Shown here in pieces: positions 59,298 through 64,000 of a stretch of 64,000 nucleotides of DNA. Position 1 is the first letter of the stretch. The number at the start of each line of letters is the position of its first letter. The translations under genes were made by a program, and so were the position numbers. The notes under the pieces were generated by a model. The model had not been told where the DNA came from, searched no databases, and saw only the letters and a list, made by a program, of their open reading frames with translations. Source of the DNA: a bacterium (GTDB taxonomy: Bacteria > Bacillota > Bacilli > Lactobacillales > Streptococcaceae); the NCBI GenBank assembly GCA_905221385.1, contig CAJNCV010000001.1, forward strand, positions 216,236 to 280,235, in the 5' to 3' direction.

Positions 59298-59798
59298 ATG
59301 GAAATCAAAAAACACTTTGGAGTCTATGCTGTTTGCTTTGAAAACGGGAAGTTACTCTGCATTGAAAAAACGAGGGGCCCTTATCAACATCGTTATGATT
59401 TACCCGGTGGTAGTCAGCAACTTGGTGAAGGATTGACGGAAACGCTGATTAGAGAAGTTATGGAAGAGACAGGATTTACCGTTAGAAGCTACTCCAATCC
59501 TCGAATCTACGATGTTTTCGTCAGGGAAGAGTTAACAAATTTTACTGTTCGACATATCATGGCCTTGTATGATGTTGAGATAAACAAGAAGGAAGCTCAA
59601 GTCACGATTTCTGAAGCTGTCTCTGATGGTACGAATGATTCACTCGGATATGTTTGGATGGATATTCAGAAAATCACAGAAGAAAATGCATCGCCATTAG
59701 TCTTGAAGGTCAAGTCTGAATTATTAGGATTTCCAGAGCTGGACAAGACTTCTTACATGAATTGGAAGGTGAATGATGAGAAACCAACTTGTCCTTAG
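59298..59798 (+). CDS. NUDIX hydrolase
   Basis: 166 residues. The Nudix box is in GGSQQLGEGLTETLIREVMEETGF (G-x5-E-x7-RE-x2-EE-x-G; about residues 38-60). Substrate cannot be read from sequence. The gene after it starts inside its last codons, so the two are translated together. Confidence 0.88.
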   Translation: MEIKKHFGVYAVCFENGKLLCIEKTRGPYQHRYDLPGGSQQLGEGLTETLIREVMEETGFTVRSYSNPRIYDVFVREELTNFTVRHIMALYDVEINKKEAQVTISEAVSDGTNDSLGYVWMDIQKITEENASPLVLKVKSELLGFPELDKTSYMNWKVNDEKPTCP

Positions 59799-60624
59799 TG
59801 GCGAGAAAATCGCTGAAAAAGTTTATCCTCAACAATTACACCATATCGGCATGATTCGTGGAGAATATTTGTTGAGAGAGCTCAACCAAAACATACTGTT
59901 ACCAAGTTGTCAGCAATTTGTAAAAGATTATCTAGATACCATTTGCTCCTTGTACTCAGATGAAGAGGTTTGGTATCGTTTTTCAGAGTTAACAAATACA
60001 GAAGCTAATTGTTTAGAGGGGACTAAAGAGCATTTTGATGAAAATCATCCCTTGTTTGGATATAGAGGGATAAGGCGTTTGCTGGCGTGTCCGAATGAAT
60101 TTCAGGCTGAGGCAAATGTCGTTACAGAAGTTTATCAATCCAATCCCAATATGTCTGTTATCTTTCCTTTTGTCAATGATGCCGACCAGTTAAAACAAGC
60201 TATTACAGCATTGCGTCAGCATGGTTTTACTGGAAAAGTCGGCACAATGATTGAATTACCGTCAGCTTATTTTGACTTGGACAGGATACTGGAAACGGGT
60301 ATTTCAAAGATTATAGTTGGAATGAATGATTTGACTTCTTTTGTTTTTGCGACTGTGAGAAATAGTCAATGGCATGATATGGAAAGTCCAATTATGTTAG
60401 ACTTACTCCAACAAATGAAGGAAAAAGCAAATACTAAAAAGATTAACTTTGCTGTGGCAGGTTATTTGAATGATTCTTTCATACAAAAAATGAATCAGAT
60501 GGGGATTAAGTGCATTATCCACTATAGTTCTATTCCAGAGATTTTTGATTTAGAAATTGAACATCCAGACCATCTCAAACACATAAAAGAAAAAAGTAAA
60601 AAATTACAAAGGAGCAAGCAATGA
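59776..60624 (+). CDS. Stand-alone PEP-binding TIM-barrel protein
   Basis: About 282 residues; of the tandem ATGs 59773/59776 the second is better spaced from GGAAGG. It resembles only the C-terminal PEP/pyruvate barrel of PEP synthase, PPDK and PTS enzyme I: FGYRGIRRLL, MSVIFPFVNDADQL, GTMIELPSAYFDL (metal-binding Glu), GMNDLTSF. The swivelling His domain and the ATP-grasp domain are absent. The position of the barrel's catalytic Cys is not clear (KCIIHYS is a candidate). A PEP/pyruvate-dependent lyase or kinase activity is possible; substrate unknown. Confidence 0.75.
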   Translation: MRNQLVLSGEKIAEKVYPQQLHHIGMIRGEYLLRELNQNILLPSCQQFVKDYLDTICSLYSDEEVWYRFSELTNTEANCLEGTKEHFDENHPLFGYRGIRRLLACPNEFQAEANVVTEVYQSNPNMSVIFPFVNDADQLKQAITALRQHGFTGKVGTMIELPSAYFDLDRILETGISKIIVGMNDLTSFVFATVRNSQWHDMESPIMLDLLQQMKEKANTKKINFAVAGYLNDSFIQKMNQMGIKCIIHYSSIPEIFDLEIEHPDHLKHIKEKSKKLQRSKQ

Positions 60625-61061
60625 CACCTCAAGAAATGTGGAATGCATACAAGCAAATTAACCCCTCTATAGGAGATGAGATAGATGCCTGGGCTTTTGG
60701 AGTGGAAGCCGATACCTTGGCTGATTTGGTTTTAAAAGGCGAAAAGACAGCAACTGCCTCGGCCTACGACCTCTACGCAATAGAGGATGAACCTCTTCCG
60801 CAAGAAGGGACCTTCGATGTTATTTTAGACAGTCAAGATCAGGCTGTCTGCATCGTCGAAATTACCAAGGTTTCCGTTCAGCCTTTCAATCAAGTTTCTG
60901 CAGACCATGCCTACAAGGAAGGTGAGGGAGACAAATCTTTAGCCTATTGGCGTCAGGTTCATGAAGACTTTTTCACCGAGTGGATGAGGGAGGCAGGACT
61001 GACTTTTACACCTGACAGTAAGGTTGTTTTAGAAGAATTTCGCAAGGTCTACCCTCTGTAG
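60621..61061 (+). CDS. ASCH domain protein
   Basis: 146 residues. ASCH fold (PUA-like beta barrel) with DAWAFGVEADTLADLVLKGEKTATASAYDLY near the N-terminus and a C-terminal FTPDSKVVLEEFRKVY. Related proteins bind RNA or hydrolyse acylated cytidine. It overlaps the upstream stop by 4 bases (ATGA) and ends the cluster. Confidence 0.85.
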   Translation: MTPQEMWNAYKQINPSIGDEIDAWAFGVEADTLADLVLKGEKTATASAYDLYAIEDEPLPQEGTFDVILDSQDQAVCIVEITKVSVQPFNQVSADHAYKEGEGDKSLAYWRQVHEDFFTEWMREAGLTFTPDSKVVLEEFRKVYPL

Positions 61062-61122
61062 ACAGATAGAAGGAAGAAAGTTTTGGAAATCGCCGTCCAA
61101 TCCTTTTTTCTTAGGCAAAACA

Positions 61123-61131
61123 TGATATAAT
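61123..61131 (+). promoter_or_regulatory. Extended -10 promoter of pepN
   Basis: TGA-TATAAT (TATAAT 61126-61131), 51 bases before ATG 61183. The leader has a small AAGAGC/GCTCTT hairpin (about 61146-61160). Confidence 0.65.
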
Positions 61132-61182
61132 AAGTTTGTTTGAAGAAGAGCTTTAGCTCTTAAACTTAGATAGGAGAAAACT

Positions 61183-63729
61183 ATGCAAGCAGTTGAACAT
61201 TTTATTAAGCAATTTGTTCCTGAACACTATGATTTATTTTTAGACTTGAGTCGTGAGACCAAGACGTTTTCTGGGAAGGTGACCATTACTGGTCAAGCAC
61301 AGAGTGACCGTATTTCCCTTCATCAAAAAGACTTGGAAATCGCTTCTGTAGAAGTTGCAGGTCAGACTCGTCCATTTACAGTTGACCATGACAATGAAGC
61401 ACTTCATATCGAATTGGCTGAGGCTGGTCAAGTTGAAGTGCTTCTTGCCTTTTCTGGTAAAATCACAGACAACATGACAGGGATTTACCCTTCTTATTAC
61501 ACAGTTGATGGTGTCAAGAAGGAGGTCTTGTCTACCCAGTTCGAGAGCCATTTTGCGCGTGAAGCTTTCCCATGTGTGGACGAGCCTGAAGCCAAAGCAA
61601 CTTTTGACCTTTCTCTACGTTTTGACCAAGCAGAAGGTGAATTGGCCTTGTCAAACATGCCAGAAATCGATGTTGAAAACCGCAAGGACACAGGTATCTG
61701 GAAGTTTGAGACAACACCTCGTATGTCTTCTTACTTGTTGGCCTTTGTTGCTGGTGATTTGCAAGGTGTGACGGCTAAAACTAAAAACGGTACCCTCGTA
61801 GGTGTCTACTCAACCAAAGCCCACCCACTATCTAACCTTGATTTCTCACTGGACATTGCTGTTCGCTCTATCGAGTTTTATGAAGATTACTACGGAGTCA
61901 AGTACCCAATTCCTCAATCTCTCCACATCGCCCTTCCTGACTTCTCAGCTGGTGCTATGGAAAACTGGGGTCTTGTAACCTACCGTGAAGTTTACTTGGT
62001 TGTCGATGAAAACTCTACATTTGCCAGCCGCCAACAAGTTGCTCTTGTTGTGGCACATGAATTGGCTCACCAATGGTTTGGTAACCTCGTGACTATGAAA
62101 TGGTGGGATGACCTTTGGCTCAATGAAAGCTTTGCTAATATGATGGAATATGTCTGTGTGGATGCCATCGAGACAAGCTGGAACATCTTTGAAGATTTCC
62201 AAACAGGTGGTGTTCCGTCTGCCTTGAAACGTGACGCGACGGATGGTGTTCAGTCTGTTCACGTTGAAGTCAAACACCCAGATGAAATCAATACGCTCTT
62301 TGACGGGGCTATCGTCTATGCCAAAGGAAGCCGTCTCATGCACATGCTTCGTCGTTGGTTAGGAGATGCTGATTTCGCTAAAGGTTTGCACGCTTACTTT
62401 GAAAAACACCAATACAGTAATACAATTGGTCGTGACCTTTGGGATGCCCTTGGTCAAGCGTCAGGACGTGATGTTGCAGCCTTCATGGATTCTTGGTTGG
62501 AACAACCTGGTTACCCAGTACTTATTGTCAAAGTTGAAAATGATGTCTTGAAGATTTCACAAAAACAATTCTTCATCGGTGAACACGAAGATAAGAACCG
62601 TCTCTGGGTGGTACCACTCAACAGCAACTGGAAAGGCTTGCCAGATACACTTGAAACTGAAAGTATCGAAATCCCTGGCTACGCAGCTCTTCTTGCTGAA
62701 AATGAAGGAGCTCTTCGTCTCAACACTGAAAATACAGCCCACTACATTACCGACTATCAAGGAGACTTGTTGGATGCAGTTCTTGCTGACCTAGTTGAGC
62801 TTGATAACACAAGCAAACTGCAAATCGTCCAAGAACGTCGTTTACTTGCTGAGGCAGGGCACATTTCTTATGCTGACTTGCTCCCAGTCCTTGATAAACT
62901 TGCTAAGGAAGAGTCTTACCTTGTGGTCTCAGCTGTTTCTCAAGTGATTTCTGCCCTTGAGCGCTTTATCGACGAAGGAACAGAAGCTGAAACAGCCTTC
63001 AAAGCTCTGGTTGCTAAATTGGCTCGTCACAACTATGACCGTCTTGGTTTCGAAGCTAAAGATGGGGAATCAGATGAGGATGAATTGGTTCGTCAGTTAG
63101 CTATTTCTATGATGATTCGCTCTAATGATGCAGAAGCTAGTCAAGTCGCTAGTCAAATCTTTGCAGCTCACAAGGAAAATCTTGCAGGACTTCCAGCAGC
63201 AATTCGTGCTCAAGTTCTCATCAATGAAATGAAACACCATGAGACCAAGGATTTGGTCGCAACTTATCTGGACCTATACACTCATGCGACGGATGCGGTA
63301 TTTAAACGCCAGTTGGCAGGAGCTCTTGCATACAGTACAGATGCCGACAATATCCAAACCTTGATTGGCTCATGGAAAGATAAATTTGTAGTGAAACCAC
63401 AAGACTTGTCTGCTTGGTATTACCAGTTCCTAGATCATCAAACAACTCAAGAAACTGTTTGGGTTTGGGCGCGAGAAAACTGGGATTGGATCAAGGCAGC
63501 TCTTGGTGGAGACATGAGTTTTGATAGCTTTGTTATCCTACCTGCCCACGTATTTAAGACAGAGCAACGCTTGGCGGAATACAAGGAATTCTTTGAGCCC
63601 CAACTTTCTGACCTCGCTCTTAGCCGAAACATCCGTATGGGAATCAAGGAAATTGCAGCGCGTGTTGACTTGATTAAGCGTGAGAAAGCAGCAGTAGAAG
63701 CTGTTGTAGCCCAATATGCTAAAGCTTAA
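61183..63729 (+). CDS. pepN: Aminopeptidase N (M1 zinc peptidase)
   Basis: Cytosolic broad-specificity aminopeptidase. 848 residues, standard for lactic acid bacteria. GAMENWG exopeptidase motif, zinc site HELAHQWFGN with the downstream NES Glu (WLNESFANMMEY), and the ERAP1-like C-terminal helical domain. TAGGAGAAAA ribosome site. No terminator before the IS30-type gene that runs towards it. Confidence 0.97.
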   Translation: MQAVEHFIKQFVPEHYDLFLDLSRETKTFSGKVTITGQAQSDRISLHQKDLEIASVEVAGQTRPFTVDHDNEALHIELAEAGQVEVLLAFSGKITDNMTGIYPSYYTVDGVKKEVLSTQFESHFAREAFPCVDEPEAKATFDLSLRFDQAEGELALSNMPEIDVENRKDTGIWKFETTPRMSSYLLAFVAGDLQGVTAKTKNGTLVGVYSTKAHPLSNLDFSLDIAVRSIEFYEDYYGVKYPIPQSLHIALPDFSAGAMENWGLVTYREVYLVVDENSTFASRQQVALVVAHELAHQWFGNLVTMKWWDDLWLNESFANMMEYVCVDAIETSWNIFEDFQTGGVPSALKRDATDGVQSVHVEVKHPDEINTLFDGAIVYAKGSRLMHMLRRWLGDADFAKGLHAYFEKHQYSNTIGRDLWDALGQASGRDVAAFMDSWLEQPGYPVLIVKVENDVLKISQKQFFIGEHEDKNRLWVVPLNSNWKGLPDTLETESIEIPGYAALLAENEGALRLNTENTAHYITDYQGDLLDAVLADLVELDNTSKLQIVQERRLLAEAGHISYADLLPVLDKLAKEESYLVVSAVSQVISALERFIDEGTEAETAFKALVAKLARHNYDRLGFEAKDGESDEDELVRQLAISMMIRSNDAEASQVASQIFAAHKENLAGLPAAIRAQVLINEMKHHETKDLVATYLDLYTHATDAVFKRQLAGALAYSTDADNIQTLIGSWKDKFVVKPQDLSAWYYQFLDHQTTQETVWVWARENWDWIKAALGGDMSFDSFVILPAHVFKTEQRLAEYKEFFEPQLSDLALSRNIRMGIKEIAARVDLIKREKAAVEAVVAQYAKA

Positions 63730-63749
63730 TGCTAAATTTCAAGTTCAAG

Positions 63750-64000
63750 TTAGCCAGTAAGAAGAAATTCTCTGAGAGACTTGTAGTCCAAGCATTTTTT
63801 AGGATAGTTGTTGATCCAATTTTTGATGAAGGCGACTTCTTTAGGAGTCGTTTTCTTATGACCTTTAGGCAACCATCTACGAATGAGCCTGTTGTGATTC
63901 TCATTGGTTCCTCTTTCCCAAGGGGCATAGGGGTGTGCATAGTAGATATGCTCCTTAGGAAACACATCAGACAAGCGGTTGAATTCGGCTCCATTATCTG
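63750..64000 (-). CDS. IS30-family transposase, C-terminal part (continues beyond window)
   Basis: About 83 residues in one open frame running off the right edge: DNGAEFNRLSDVFPKEHIYYAHPYAPWERGTNENHN with the second catalytic Asp (DNG) and the Glu (ENHN) of the DDE triad, then LIRRWLPKG and a normal C-terminus. No frameshift is visible in the part seen. Its stop is 20 bases from the pepN stop, so one IS end must lie within 63730-63749 or just around it. Confidence 0.88.
   Translation of the reverse strand, partial: DNGAEFNRLSDVFPKEHIYYAHPYAPWERGTNENHNRLIRRWLPKGHKKTTPKEVAFIKNWINNYPKKCLDYKSLREFLLTG

Overview
The window reads as a chromosomal segment of a mitis-group Streptococcus (S. mitis, S. 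oralis or a close relative). From memory of the families, most products look like close orthologues of pneumococcal proteins: PpmA/PrsA, CoiA, the CpoA glycolipid synthase pair, trpXYZ and PepX. The gene order, however, is a patchwork compared with S. pneumoniae. Extended -10 promoters (TGnTATAAT) precede many operons. A ComX-type box lies before coiA, a T-box leader before trpXYZ, and an S_MK-type SAM riboswitch before metK. No rRNA, tRNA or CRISPR array was seen. Nearly everything is on the + strand. The exceptions are argR-pepX and the transposase fragment at the right end.

Layout. 1-8.5 kb: rnr (5' end cut by the window), smpB, tehB, a CARF/PD-(D/E)XK nuclease of the Card1/DUF1887 type, coiA, pepF and an O-methyltransferase. 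8.5-10.6 kb: an accessory cassette with a small serine recombinase, a control region bounded by two inverted crossover-like dyads, and an LPXTG wall protein with proline-rich repeats. 10.7-26.8 kb: prsA, ftsW, ppc, trpXYZ under a T-box, dnaG-rpoD, an SUF-type assembly gene, two glycolipid glycosyltransferases, two small membrane proteins, obgE and a small conserved ORF. 27.1-31.3 kb: a 1397-residue LPXTG adhesin with eleven SHIRT modules and a Rib module. 31.5-34.4 kb: a DEAD-box helicase, then metK with an unusually long riboswitch leader, followed by a decayed IS3-like end. 34.8-48.9 kb: a housekeeping block holding the cpsY-like regulator, lspA, rluD, proBAC, tmk-holB-yabA-rsmI, trmFO, pyrH-frr, cvfB, grpB, yozE and phoH. 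49.1-57.8 kb: argR and pepX (reverse), dnaE, pfkA and pyk. 57.8-63.7 kb: a dead gene fragment, a small accessory cluster (DUF2829, SDR, NUDIX, stand-alone PEP-binding barrel, ASCH), pepN, and the 3' end of an IS30-family transposase against the pepN stop.

The most interesting part is 8.5-9.5 kb. A promoter at 9194-9222 fires towards the LPXTG gene. Between them is a segment of about 117 bp bounded by two dyads whose central dinucleotides are AC and GT, that is, in inverted orientation. The segment holds a strong intrinsic terminator that has its U-tract only in the present orientation. I read this as a candidate invertible-terminator phase switch run by the adjacent recombinase, shown here in the OFF state. 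The recombinase's own ribosome binding site is buried in a perfect hairpin that also looks like the terminator of the upstream operon. The second notable item is the orphan Card1-like CARF nuclease placed between tehB and the competence gene coiA with no CRISPR locus in sight. The third is the metK leader, where the SAM-aptamer half is present twice, 162 nt apart.
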